In this document: positions 1-8,232 of the stretch, in pieces
Numbering within the stretch: position 1 is the stretch's first letter
Layout: each line of letters opens with the position of its first letter
From: Cytophagaceae bacterium UBA6715
GTDB lineage: Bacteria > Bacteroidota > Bacteroidia > Cytophagales > Spirosomataceae
DNA length: 45,303 bases
Direction: 5' to 3'
NCBI GenBank assembly: GCA_002454335.1
Contig: DKIP01000013.1
Location: 991-46,293 of the forward strand
Notes under the pieces: generated by a model
What the model was told of the DNA's origin: nothing
Seen by the model: only the letters and a program-made list of their open reading frames with translations
Database searches by the model: none
Translations under genes and position numbers: made by a program

Positions 1-909
1 ATCCACTTGTAAGTTGTTCATCGACATGCAAATAGATCCTGCAATTTGCGCCTCCTCCCATTCGAAAGGTTCCCGCACATCGAGCACAAACTGAATATCG
101 CCCTTATTGATGGAATCTGCAGCATCAACAGGCTCCATCTCTACCGGAACCCATGCTTTCACAGGAAATATGCATTCCTCCGCATCTGCCGAACGCTCCA
201 TCCGAAACTGATGCATGCGCATAGAACGTACATCCCAACGCAATAAATGATTTTGAGCCGGAGAAGACATTCCTGTTAAATAAAATATTGCTTCTTTGGC
301 CTGCATCAATCCCATCATGCCTGGTAAGAAACCTAGCACACCCGCTTCGTCACAAGTGGGGATTTCCCCCGCCGACGGTTCATCTGGAAATAAACAACGG
401 TAAGTAGGTCCAGTGCCATGGGCATTGCAAACAGCCAATTGGCCTTCCCATGTATGTATCGCCGCATAAACAAATGGCTTTCCAAATTTGACACAGGCAT
501 CATTGATCAAGTAGCGTGTGTCAAAATTATCGGTACAATCCACCACTAAATCAGCCGATTGAACCAGGTGATAATTCGACATTGAGAATTTCGCTGGTAT
601 GGCATCCACCTGCACATGTGGATTCAATGCCTCCACATAATCTTTGGCCATCAAAACTTTCGACTTCCCTACTTGATCATTGCGATAAATGGTTTGTCGG
701 CCTAAATTGCTCAAATCCACCACATCGTGATCGATAAGCGTCAAATGTCCTACCCCCGCAGCTGCGAGGTACGGAATAACGCTAACACCTAAGCCACCCG
801 CACCTACAATGAGTACATGCGCCCGCGAAAGGCATGCTTGCATTTCGAGCGTCCATTCAGGAATGGCCAATTGCTTTTGATATCGGGTTAATTCAGTTGA
901 GCTTAACAT
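1..909 (-). CDS. HesA/MoeB/ThiF-family adenylyltransferase with C-terminal rhodanese domain (partial, 3' end beyond window)
   Basis: The frame is open from an ATG at 909 to the left edge, 303 codons seen. Members adenylate the C-terminal glycine of ubiquitin-like sulfur carriers (MoaD or ThiS) in molybdopterin or thiamine synthesis. Visible features: the nucleotide-binding loop GAGGLG near residues 36-41, DLSNLGRQ near 65-72, the DCTDNFDTR segment near 124-132, and TCDEAGVLG near 185-193. From about residue 270 a rhodanese-like domain begins (FVLDVREPFEWEEAQIAG); its active-site loop lies off the window. The zinc site of MoeB/ThiF looks lost: the first CxxC reads TYRC (169-172) and the second is reduced to AEEC. 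The rpmB terminator ends only about 8 bases before the start codon, so a separate promoter has little room; a weak TTTATTTG box overlaps the terminator tail. Whether it serves molybdopterin or thiamine cannot be told from this end of the locus. Confidence 0.88.
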   Translation of the reverse strand, partial: MLSSTELTRYQKQLAIPEWTLEMQACLSRAHVLIVGAGGLGVSVIPYLAAAGVGHLTLIDHDVVDLSNLGRQTIYRNDQVGKSKVLMAKDYVEALNPHVQVDAIPAKFSMSNYHLVQSADLVVDCTDNFDTRYLINDACVKFGKPFVYAAIHTWEGQLAVCNAHGTGPTYRCLFPDEPSAGEIPTCDEAGVLGFLPGMMGLMQAKEAIFYLTGMSSPAQNHLLRWDVRSMRMHQFRMERSADAEECIFPVKAWVPVEMEPVDAADSINKGDIQFVLDVREPFEWEEAQIAGSICMSMNNLQVD

Positions 910-916
910 GGGCAAA

Positions 917-947
917 TAAAAAAAGCCTCCTTGGTTTCAAGGAGGCT
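917..947 (-). terminator. Intrinsic terminator of rpmB
   Basis: A perfect 10-bp stem (arms 924-933 and 938-947) with a 4-base loop is followed, on the minus strand, by a run of T at 924-918. It lies 25 bases past the rpmB stop codon and ends about 8 bases before the start of the next minus-strand gene. Confidence 0.92.
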
Positions 948-972
948 AATTTCGGTAAAAATCTTGATATAA

Positions 973-1212
973 TTAGATCGACAATGTACCCTTACGAGCA
1001 GATGCGATTAATGTTTTCTCGAAACCGTTTTTGTTGATCGTACGGATTGCTTTCGCAGATACTTTCATACGAACCCAAACACCTTCAGACTCTAAGAAAA
1101 ATTTCTTAGTCTGCAAGTTTGGGAAAAACTTACGCTTTGTCTTATTGTTCGCGTGTGATACGTTGTTACCTACACGAGTTCTCTTTCCAGTTAATTGACA
1201 AACCTTTGCCAT
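973..1212 (-). CDS. rpmB: 50S ribosomal protein L28
   Basis: A 79-residue protein of the normal L28 length and composition. It begins MAKVCQLTGKR, continues with GNNVSHANNKTKRKFFPNLQ and ends in a basic region with VSAKAIRTINKNG, all typical of bacterial L28, a component of the large ribosomal subunit. The gene has its own promoter (1269-1300) and terminator (917-947), so it is probably a single-gene unit. In many Bacteroidota rpmB is followed by rpmG and a DUF4295 gene; neither is present here. The 5' untranslated region of about 50 bases contains two overlapping small hairpins. Confidence 0.97.
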   Translation of the reverse strand: MAKVCQLTGKRTRVGNNVSHANNKTKRKFFPNLQTKKFFLESEGVWVRMKVSAKAIRTINKNGFEKTLIASARKGTLSI

Positions 1213-1268
1213 AATATGTTGTTTTTAAAATTGAATGCGATCTAAGAGGATTTCCCTCAAAGGGATTG

Positions 1269-1300
1269 CAAAAGTAGGAAATATTTTGAAATATCCCAAA
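1269..1300 (-). promoter_or_regulatory. Bacteroidota-type promoter for rpmB
   Basis: On the minus strand a TTTG (-33) at 1300-1297 is followed after 20 bases by TACTTTTG at 1276-1269, matching the -7 consensus TAnnTTTG. Transcription would start near 1264, giving a leader of about 50 bases. Confidence 0.75.
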
Positions 1301-1313
1301 GGTCTTTACAAAA

Positions 1314-1344
1314 TTTATAAAATGCCTTGGATTGTGTATCTTTG
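1314..1344 (+). promoter_or_regulatory. Bacteroidota-type promoter giving a leaderless transcript
   Basis: TATCTTTG at 1337-1344 matches TAnnTTTG exactly. TTTA at 1314-1317, one mismatch from the -33 TTTG, lies 19 bases upstream. Only four bases separate the -7 box from the ATG at 1349, so the expected start of transcription falls on or beside the start codon. Confidence 0.65.
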
Positions 1345-1348
1345 AGTC

Positions 1349-2461
1349 ATGGCAAAGCGAAAATCCGAAGAATCCGTTAGCAAGAAAATCATCTCTTCCT
1401 TCATCTGGTTAGGAACCTTGCCATTATGCCTTTATACGCTACTGACCTATTTACTAAGCTATTCCCTCGTCATTGACCACTGGCTTGCCGGCTTCATCAT
1501 GATGACCTTGCCTTACGCGCAATTACTTTGTTTGATTTCTTTGATCTATTGGATGTTTCGTCGGGCCAAACGAGCCCTATTACCACTCGTCGTCCTAGCA
1601 TTAGGTTACGGATTTATTCCCCGTAGTATCGTTTGGAATACACCAAAACCTGTTGCCAAAACAGATCTTCGCGTCTTGAGTTATAATGTTTATGGGATGT
1701 ATTCCAATAATTACAGTGGGAATGAGGAGAAGGTTAAGGCATTAAAAAGCTTCATGTTGGACTACCAAGCGGACGTGAAATGTTTTCAAGAGTTTTATTC
1801 GCATGCGGATCGCAAAGCTTATCGTAGCATCAATATGATGAAGGAATCGTATCCGCATTATGCTTTTATCCCTTTGAAAGAAGATTTTTTTGAGGCCAAA
1901 GAAAAAATGGGTTTGGCGATTTTCTCGAAACACCCCATCATTCATCAATCAGGCAAGCAATTTGGGAATTCAGCCAATGGCTATTTGTATGCAGATATTG
2001 TTGCCAAAGAAGATACGTTTCGCATCATCAATGTGCAATTATGGTCGATGGGTATTCGCGTAGGCCGCGTGACGGGAAAAATACGCGATCAAGATTATGA
2101 GGATGCGAAAAAAGAAGGTCGCGGTATCATGAATTCGTTGCGAAAAGGATTTATTCATCACAAGGATGAAATGTCGCAGATTAATCGGCTTATTCAAGAG
2201 AGCATGTATCCGGTGATTGTCGTAGGCGACTTGAATGAGACACCTTATGGCTGGGCCTATGGTACCTTGCGTGAGCGTTTGAAAAATTCATTTGAAGAAG
2301 CCGGCAGAGGATTTGGATTCACGTTAAATCGAAGCCCTTATTTGGTACGCATCGATAATCAATTTTGCTCCAATGATTTTACGGTAAACCAATTTGTTAC
2401 ATTACGTAACATCAAGTATTCCGATCACTTCCCGATCGCGGCAGATTATGAGCTAAAATAA
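1349..2461 (+). CDS. Membrane-anchored endonuclease/exonuclease/phosphatase-family protein
   Basis: A 370-residue protein. The first 95 residues contain about three hydrophobic segments (roughly 17-40, 46-69, 76-92); the rest is an EEP-fold metal-dependent phosphodiesterase domain, expected outside the cytoplasmic membrane. Conserved EEP positions are visible: N113 in LSYNVYG, E148 in CFQEFY, D294 and N296 in VVGDLNETP, and D359-H360 in YSDHFP. The substrate (nucleic acid, lipid or phosphoester) cannot be read from sequence. The start is supported by the promoter only four bases upstream. The 3' end overlaps the convergent aspartyl protease gene by 9 bases. Confidence 0.88.
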   Translation: MAKRKSEESVSKKIISSFIWLGTLPLCLYTLLTYLLSYSLVIDHWLAGFIMMTLPYAQLLCLISLIYWMFRRAKRALLPLVVLALGYGFIPRSIVWNTPKPVAKTDLRVLSYNVYGMYSNNYSGNEEKVKALKSFMLDYQADVKCFQEFYSHADRKAYRSINMMKESYPHYAFIPLKEDFFEAKEKMGLAIFSKHPIIHQSGKQFGNSANGYLYADIVAKEDTFRIINVQLWSMGIRVGRVTGKIRDQDYEDAKKEGRGIMNSLRKGFIHHKDEMSQINRLIQESMYPVIVVGDLNETPYGWAYGTLRERLKNSFEEAGRGFGFTLNRSPYLVRIDNQFCSNDFTVNQFVTLRNIKYSDHFPIAADYELK

Positions 2462-3703
2462 GGAGCGAAGTTTAAATGAGATGAAGTGGAACGCATTTCC
2501 TCGTTTAACTAACAAATCAACTTGCTTTCCCTCTTTTTTCTTTAAAATGCGGTAAATATCTCCTAGCTCATAATCGGAAGTTCGAACACCATTAATTAGC
2601 CATATTTCATCACCGGGTAGCACACCTGCCTCATCGGCTGGAGAATTAGCCTGAACACTTTCAATGATAAAATTCCGAAATTTTTCACCGGTAGCACGCA
2701 ACCCTAACCCAGAAAGCTCCATTTCAAATGGCCGCTTCCATTGCCTACCGATAGGCTTAAATACTACATATTGTTGCAAATAATTGAAGGTTACCACATA
2801 ACGTCGCAAAAATTCTCCGCCTAAGCTCCCTTGAATCTGACTGGAATCTTTTAACAATTTGGGTACAGGAAAAGCTGTCGGAACATGCGACCAAGTCCAT
2901 TTACCGAGACGAACTTGAGGTACATGGCCCATATTTCCAATAATAGCACCGTTCAATCCTTTCCCCAAATAAAATTGCTTATCGGAAAAGGTAAACAGAC
3001 TTCTATCAACCCCAGCCCCTTCCAAAAAAAGTACGTGACCTGCTCCGGAATCAAGTAGAAGGCGATTTGATTTTATCCCTTGCTTACTTACAATGCAAAC
3101 ATCATGAATATAAGGTTTATTATCTTTTACCTCGATTGGAAAACGGAGCCCCATCGACTTTCGATAACGGTAATTTTCATCCTGCCTTAAAATCATTTTC
3201 TGGCGAGCATAGTCGAGCGTTACCACCAAATTAGAAAATAAATCATAACCCAATATGCCTTGAATGTTAGTCCCTACAAAATCAGACAAATTAAGTTGGC
3301 CACCATCTACATAGATTAAATTTTGATGTAAAGCTCGGGCGTCACCAATGCCCAATTGCACACCAATAACCACTTGGGCCTGAATAGCCTCCCCCTCACC
3401 AAGTCCCTTGAGTTCAATATTTCGGATTGCTTTCAATCCCAAGGACGTAAAGACGGTACTATCCGTCAATAAGGTGGTTCCTAAGCCCGTGTCAACCAAA
3501 AACCGAAGTGTGTCTGAATTATTAATTTTGATTGGAATCACAATCAAATTCGCATGAAGCTCAAATGGGATTTCAAGTTTCTTTTGCGCTTTAGACCAGC
3601 GAAATCCTAAGCCAAATTCTTTTAAGGAATCAAGCGATTTCACTTCCGCTCTCGAGGCGGAAATAAGGAATACCAAAAAGAGAGCAATCCAGCTAATTCG
3701 CAT
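2453..3703 (-). CDS. Exported retropepsin-like aspartyl protease with PDZ domain
   Basis: A 416-residue protein with an N-terminal signal peptide (hydrophobic residues 5-16, likely cleavage near 20). Two aspartyl protease half-domains are seen, with catalytic motifs VDTGLGTT (D71) and LDSGAGHV (D218). A PDZ domain occupies about 335-410 and carries NSPADEAGVLPGDEIWLING, a typical peptide-binding region. This two-DTG plus PDZ layout is common in exported Bacteroidota proteins; the substrates are unknown. It is divergent from the APC permease 53 bases away and overlaps the 3' end of the EEP gene. Confidence 0.9.
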   Translation of the reverse strand: MRISWIALFLVFLISASRAEVKSLDSLKEFGLGFRWSKAQKKLEIPFELHANLIVIPIKINNSDTLRFLVDTGLGTTLLTDSTVFTSLGLKAIRNIELKGLGEGEAIQAQVVIGVQLGIGDARALHQNLIYVDGGQLNLSDFVGTNIQGILGYDLFSNLVVTLDYARQKMILRQDENYRYRKSMGLRFPIEVKDNKPYIHDVCIVSKQGIKSNRLLLDSGAGHVLFLEGAGVDRSLFTFSDKQFYLGKGLNGAIIGNMGHVPQVRLGKWTWSHVPTAFPVPKLLKDSSQIQGSLGGEFLRRYVVTFNYLQQYVVFKPIGRQWKRPFEMELSGLGLRATGEKFRNFIIESVQANSPADEAGVLPGDEIWLINGVRTSDYELGDIYRILKKKEGKQVDLLVKRGNAFHFISFKLRSLF

Positions 3704-3740
3704 GACACTAAAACTACTCAGGTAAAACGAAAAAATCGTC

Positions 3741-3748
3741 TATTTTTG
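3741..3748 (+). promoter_or_regulatory. -7 promoter box (TATTTTTG) for the APC permease
   Basis: TATTTTTG matches TAnnTTTG and lies 8 bases before the ATG at 3757, so the 5' leader would be only a few bases long. No clear -33 TTTG is seen. Confidence 0.5.
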
Positions 3749-3756
3749 TCTTTCCT

Positions 3757-5076
3757 ATGAAGAAAAAATCAAGTAATCAATTATGGAAGGTGCTCGGCAC
3801 GAGTTTCGGGGTGGCCGTTACACTCGGTGGAACGGTGGGAACAGGGATTCTTCGTAAGCCCGGTCCTATCGCGGAGCTTTTACATGACCCATCGATGATT
3901 ATTGGATTATGGCTTCTCGTTGCGATTTATGCACTTTTAGGGGTAAGTTGCATACTCGAATTAAGTCTTTCCATCCCGAAGGCAGGTGCTTGGTATGGAT
4001 ATGCGGAACGGGCATTTGGTCGTTATATTGGTTTTTTGGTGGGACTTAGCTCTTGGCTCGGAACGGTTACCGCCTTAGGTTTTGGATCCTATACGTGTAG
4101 TGAATACTTGGCCATTCTTTTTCCGAGTTTACAAGCATATGTATTGTATTGCGCCATTTCCCTCTTACTTATTTTATGGTTTTTCCATCAAATGGGCGTT
4201 GTCTTAGCAGGGAAATCGCAAGAATGGTTGAGCGGGATCAAAGCCTTGGCACTCATCGGCTTTGTCGTTATTTGTTTCATGCAAGGGGATGGTGGCACTT
4301 GGCACGCTAGCCCTGCAGCTCCGAGCGGTTTACCCTTGTGGTCTGGAATACTAACCGCTTTGCTTTCCATTTTCTATGCCTTCGACGGTTGGCATACCGC
4401 CGCTTATTTCACGGAAGAAAATAAAAATCCCGTGAAAAGCATGCCTAAATCCATGTTTATCGGGGTGATCATAGTAGCCTTCATTTACATCCTTATCAAC
4501 ATCGGTATCTTGAATACGCTATCGTGGGCCGAATTAAGTCAAAGCAAACTCGCCGCCGCGGATGCCATGCAAAAGATTCTCGGGGCCCAAACTGGCCGCT
4601 GGGTCACAACCTTTTTAATGCTCAGTATTTTAGGCATATTGAATACACAAGTTATGTTTGCCCCTCGAGTTATCTTCTCAATGAGTCGGGATGGATTATT
4701 TTTTGAAGGTGCTGGCAAGGTGAATGCCCAAGGTAGTCCCACAGTTGCAACTCACATGACGGTGGGTTTAGCGTGTTTGTTTTTGGTAAGCAGCCAGTCG
4801 ATTAGTGACCGCCTATCCGACATCGCCACGTTCTTTTTTGTGGCGAGTTATTTAGCCGGTTTTGCTTCCTTGTTGCGATTAAGAAAAACAGAACCTGAAT
4901 TACATCGTCCCTATCACGTTTGGGCTTATCCCTATTTGCCATGGCTACTCGTGTTTATTTCGAGCTTATTTTTGGCCGGGACGCTGATTCAAAACACGTC
5001 GAGTATTCCTTTTGTGATTGGGTTTATGGGCATCAGCTACTTCGTGTACCGCTTCGGCTTATCGAAGCGCGTTTAA
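3757..5076 (+). CDS. APC-superfamily amino acid permease
   Basis: A 439-residue, very hydrophobic protein with about 12 predicted membrane helices. The glycine-rich first helix GGTVGTGILRKPG (residues 24-36) is the broken substrate-binding helix of APC amino acid transporters. The later segment with FYAFDGWHTAAYFTEENKNPVKSMPKS matches the conserved helix 6 and following loop of the family (usual form F.AFdGw...e.i.nP.r..P). It probably moves amino acids across the inner membrane by cation symport or exchange; the substrate is not evident. Its last 18 bases overlap the convergent dacB-like gene. Confidence 0.92.
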   Translation: MKKKSSNQLWKVLGTSFGVAVTLGGTVGTGILRKPGPIAELLHDPSMIIGLWLLVAIYALLGVSCILELSLSIPKAGAWYGYAERAFGRYIGFLVGLSSWLGTVTALGFGSYTCSEYLAILFPSLQAYVLYCAISLLLILWFFHQMGVVLAGKSQEWLSGIKALALIGFVVICFMQGDGGTWHASPAAPSGLPLWSGILTALLSIFYAFDGWHTAAYFTEENKNPVKSMPKSMFIGVIIVAFIYILINIGILNTLSWAELSQSKLAAADAMQKILGAQTGRWVTTFLMLSILGILNTQVMFAPRVIFSMSRDGLFFEGAGKVNAQGSPTVATHMTVGLACLFLVSSQSISDRLSDIATFFFVASYLAGFASLLRLRKTEPELHRPYHVWAYPYLPWLLVFISSLFLAGTLIQNTSSIPFVIGFMGISYFVYRFGLSKRV

Positions 5077-6306
5077 CAGACCTAATATATCCTGCTTCAT
5101 TGCAGCTGTAGGCCGATTTCCTAAATTCGACATGATGGAAAAAACGAACATTTTACCCTGTGCATTCCGATAATAACCCGCTAAATTATAGGTATTCCCG
5201 AAGGAACCCGATTTCGCATAAAAGCGAGATGCATTTGAAGTAGGCAACATTTTTCGGATAGTTCCCGTCCGACCCGATTCCGGCAAAAGCTTAAATAATC
5301 GTTCTTCATTTAATTCTGCTTTCAATGTCAATAAAACAGCAACTAAATCTTTAGGGCGCATCAAATTATAGCGTGAAAGCCCTGAACCATCCACCCATTT
5401 CAAAGGAGCCAAAAGTGAATCTTCCTTTTTTAATTTCTCAATGATTTGGCTTGTCGGCCCAACCCAATTTTTCTGGGCTGCGATCAAGTAAAGTAATTGC
5501 TCGGCAATTTGATTATCACTGAAATGTAACATCGGAAGATAGAGGCTGTCCGTTTTGCCTGCATAGGCCAATACCGACCGAGCATCAAAAGCTTTGGGAG
5601 CTGCCAAAACAGGCTTGCCCAACTGAGCAGTCAATAGGTCGGCGGATTGCTTAGCCGAAGTGATAAATGGTACTGCCACAGTTGGCATTTTTTGAACGGT
5701 AGGAACTTCGAATACATTTGAAGTTCGATCTCGTTGCACAAATTGACTTTTCCCTGATTTAACCTGTGGCTCAAAATAGGAAGGGAAAGCGTGTACGACA
5801 CCTGAGGTTATAGAAAAACGCACTTGATTATTATACATCGGAATGGATGATATTTCAGCAGAATAATCATCAGCATAATCATCCCAGGCCCAGCCTTCGC
5901 CCAAGGGCTTACAATGTTCATCGGAGTCAGCTAATACCAAAACCTTGTTCGATCCGCTTAACTTCCTCAACAAGGCATCCCCCTTTAAATCTGGATGCAA
6001 TAAACTTGGATCTCCCGTTCCCCAGAAATAAAGCGTGTCCTGGGTTTCTAAGTAACGGTAAGTTGGAATGGAATCAGGCAAGATCCGTGTTGCTTCCAAA
6101 AATGTGACCAATTTGGCATTCGATGCCGGCATGAAATAGTGGTCGGCATGGTGTTGAAAAACAACTTTACCACTCGCTAACTCTTTAATCAAAACACCCG
6201 ATGCTTGTTCATCCAGATGACCTGTTTTAAATGCTTTTGAAATTCGAGTGCTTGTACAGGATGCGGCCAACAAGCCAATCAACACAAGAGATGCTAGTAG
6301 TTTCAT
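5059..6306 (-). CDS. dacB: D-alanyl-D-alanine carboxypeptidase/endopeptidase, PBP4 (S13) family, lipoprotein
   Basis: A 415-residue protein with a lipoprotein signal peptide ending in LLAASC (lipid-modified Cys17). All three penicillin-binding motifs are present: SNAK (S62 nucleophile, K65) after FMPA, SDN (263-265) and KSG (365-367, a KTG variant). The domain order and the long insertion between SxxK and SxN match class C PBP4 enzymes, which trim or cut peptidoglycan cross-links in the periplasm. It is divergent from the sodium:solute symporter and convergent with the APC permease, overlapping it by 18 bases. Confidence 0.93.
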   Translation of the reverse strand: MKLLASLVLIGLLAASCTSTRISKAFKTGHLDEQASGVLIKELASGKVVFQHHADHYFMPASNAKLVTFLEATRILPDSIPTYRYLETQDTLYFWGTGDPSLLHPDLKGDALLRKLSGSNKVLVLADSDEHCKPLGEGWAWDDYADDYSAEISSIPMYNNQVRFSITSGVVHAFPSYFEPQVKSGKSQFVQRDRTSNVFEVPTVQKMPTVAVPFITSAKQSADLLTAQLGKPVLAAPKAFDARSVLAYAGKTDSLYLPMLHFSDNQIAEQLLYLIAAQKNWVGPTSQIIEKLKKEDSLLAPLKWVDGSGLSRYNLMRPKDLVAVLLTLKAELNEERLFKLLPESGRTGTIRKMLPTSNASRFYAKSGSFGNTYNLAGYYRNAQGKMFVFSIMSNLGNRPTAAMKQDILGLLNALR

Positions 6307-6353
6307 AGCTTAAAGGTAAAAAAAATCTGTATTTTCGTGCTCAAATAATAAGA

Positions 6354-7742
6354 ATGCTTGTAGCTTTTGTCATCTTTTATTTAGTCTTAAACCTGTTGGT
6401 CGGTTGGTTTGCTAGCACCAAAGTGCGTACCACAACCGATTTCGTTTTAGCGGGTCGTACCTTGTCATTGGGTTTGGCGACAATGGTAACATTTGCCACA
6501 TGGTTTGGGTCTGAAACAATGCTTGGAGCTCCTCGTGAGTTTGTCCATGGAGGACTCTATGCTGTTATTGAGGAACCTTTCGGCGCCGCTTTAGGCTTAT
6601 TTATCGTAGGTGCAATTTATGCCCGAAAACTTTATCCATTACCCGTATTAACCTTTAGTGATTTCTTCCGTATCCGTTTTGGGAGGCTGTCTGAAAAAAT
6701 TTCTGCCCTGGTCATGATACCTTCCTATTTCGGATGGATTTCTGCCCAATTAGTCGCTTTGGGTCTCACCTTGCATCTTTTACTCCCCATCAGTACAGAA
6801 ATGGGCATCGTCATCGGAGCATTATTGGTGATGACATACACCCTGATGGGAGGTATGTGGTCCATCTCCATCACCGACTTCCTTCATAACATCATCCTGA
6901 TCATCGGTTTGTTAATTTTAGCCTATTTATTGTTAGATAAAATTCCGGATTTGGGGGTATTCATAAGCCAACAACCCCAAGGATTTTTCCGATTCACTCC
7001 GATAAAAAACACATGGATTGATTGGCTTCAGTACATCGGAGCTTGGATGGTGATTGGGCTGGGAAGTATTCCCCAACAAGATATTTTCCAACGTGTCATG
7101 TCGGCAAAAAGCAGCCCCATTGCTGCCAAAGCGAGCATCGCTGCAGGAACCATGTATTTAACCATTGCAATGCTACCCCTCTTGATTGGATTAGTTGGTG
7201 TCCGATTATACCCTAGTTTATTGGCCGATGATGCGCTCTTAATTCCACATTTGGTCATGCAGTTCATGCCTTATGGAATCCAAATCTTGTTTTTAGGCGC
7301 CTTGCTCTCCGCCTTGTTGAGTACTACAAGTGGGGCGATTTTAGCCCCGGCATCTGTGTTGGGAGAAAATTTGCTGAAACCGATGATGAAGTATCCTTCT
7401 GACAAAAAAGTATTGGCCATTATCCGCCTCTCAGTGGTTTTAGTGACAACCGCCTGCATTTGGATGGCGGTCAGTCGACAAAATATTTTTGAACTCGTGG
7501 GCGAAGCTTCTGCATTCAGTTTGGTTTCCTTATTTATTCCTCTGAATGCGGGATTGTGGTGGAAAAAAGCTAGTGCGATGGGTAGCCACCTGAGTATGCT
7601 TTTAGGTCTTTTTGTATGGGTCTTTTTCCATTTTATCTATGCGACAGAAATTCCTGCCATATGGTTTGGATTAATTGCCAGTATCGCTGGTTTACTCCTA
7701 GGTAGCTATGGGTTTCCTAGGCCAGCCAAGGCTGCTGAATAG
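6354..7742 (+). CDS. Sodium:solute symporter (SSS family)
   Basis: A 462-residue, highly hydrophobic protein with about 12-13 membrane helices. It starts with a short helix, then KVRTTTDFVLAGRTLSLGLATMVTFATWFGSETMLGAPREFVHGGLY-type sequence, the typical N-terminal SSS core with the unwound helix that binds sodium. The middle part, with TYTLMGGMWSISITDFLHNII, fits the G.....t..D..q.... signature of the family. It belongs to the broad SSS group (proline, sugars, organic acids); the substrate is unknown. A near-consensus -7 box (TATTTTCG, 6330-6337) lies upstream. The 3' end overlaps the NUDIX gene by 26 bases. Confidence 0.92.
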   Translation: MLVAFVIFYLVLNLLVGWFASTKVRTTTDFVLAGRTLSLGLATMVTFATWFGSETMLGAPREFVHGGLYAVIEEPFGAALGLFIVGAIYARKLYPLPVLTFSDFFRIRFGRLSEKISALVMIPSYFGWISAQLVALGLTLHLLLPISTEMGIVIGALLVMTYTLMGGMWSISITDFLHNIILIIGLLILAYLLLDKIPDLGVFISQQPQGFFRFTPIKNTWIDWLQYIGAWMVIGLGSIPQQDIFQRVMSAKSSPIAAKASIAAGTMYLTIAMLPLLIGLVGVRLYPSLLADDALLIPHLVMQFMPYGIQILFLGALLSALLSTTSGAILAPASVLGENLLKPMMKYPSDKKVLAIIRLSVVLVTTACIWMAVSRQNIFELVGEASAFSLVSLFIPLNAGLWWKKASAMGSHLSMLLGLFVWVFFHFIYATEIPAIWFGLIASIAGLLLGSYGFPRPAKAAE

Positions 7743-8157
7743 TACCGATGTATTTTCCTTTTTGTTGGGTCAAAATTAAGTCTAATAAACTCTCACCAAC
7801 ATTGGGATACATGATAACCTGAGCAATTTGCTCAATGGGCATCCACAAAACCTCCATAGCGCTCGTTTCATCTGCTTGCAAATCAGGAATACCTGCGAGT
7901 AATTCGCCCTCAAAAAGAATATGCAATACGTCATCACGTTGTTCGTTACCACTCACTTGACCCATGACGAGCATATCTCCTACTTCCACATCGATGCCTA
8001 ATTCCTCCATGCACTCGCGCACAATGGTTTCACTTAGTAATTCACCGGGATCAGGATTTCCACCCGGCAGGTTATAGATAAATTGTTCCCCGTACTGATA
8101 CTTCATGACGAGTAAATGATTGTTTTCAATTAAAACTAGAGCTGGTCTGCAACGCAT
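7717..8157 (-). CDS. NUDIX hydrolase
   Basis: A 146-residue single-domain protein. The complete NUDIX box lies at residues 33-55 (GNPDPGE, then REcMEELGI), with all the glutamates needed to bind the catalytic metal. Such enzymes hydrolyse nucleoside diphosphates linked to another group, for example damaged nucleotides or nucleotide sugars. The short N-terminal strand (RPALVLIENNHLLVMK) is typical of small NUDIX enzymes. The substrate is not identifiable. It is divergent from the Nif3-like gene and convergent with the symporter. Confidence 0.92.
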   Translation of the reverse strand: MRCRPALVLIENNHLLVMKYQYGEQFIYNLPGGNPDPGELLSETIVRECMEELGIDVEVGDMLVMGQVSGNEQRDDVLHILFEGELLAGIPDLQADETSAMEVLWMPIEQIAQVIMYPNVGESLLDLILTQQKGKYIGTIQQPWLA

Positions 8158-8205
8158 AAATTAGGGTAATACATCTTTAAATTAACATTATTTTTCGAAT
8201 TGTCC

Positions 8206-8213
8206 TACCTTTG
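8206..8213 (+). promoter_or_regulatory. -7 promoter box (TACCTTTG) that fixes the start of the Nif3-like gene
   Basis: An exact TAnnTTTG match. The open frame of the downstream gene extends upstream to a TTG at 8200, but that extension contains this promoter box, so translation should start at the ATG at 8233, 19 bases after the box. Confidence 0.6.
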
Positions 8214-8232
8214 CAATGCTAAAACCTGCCAA

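Noticed and set aside
8200..8232. TTG start extending the Nif3-like protein by 11 residues
   Set aside because: The extension contains an exact -7 promoter box, and the extra residues do not belong to the family's N-terminus (TVQDVCNSMETWAP).
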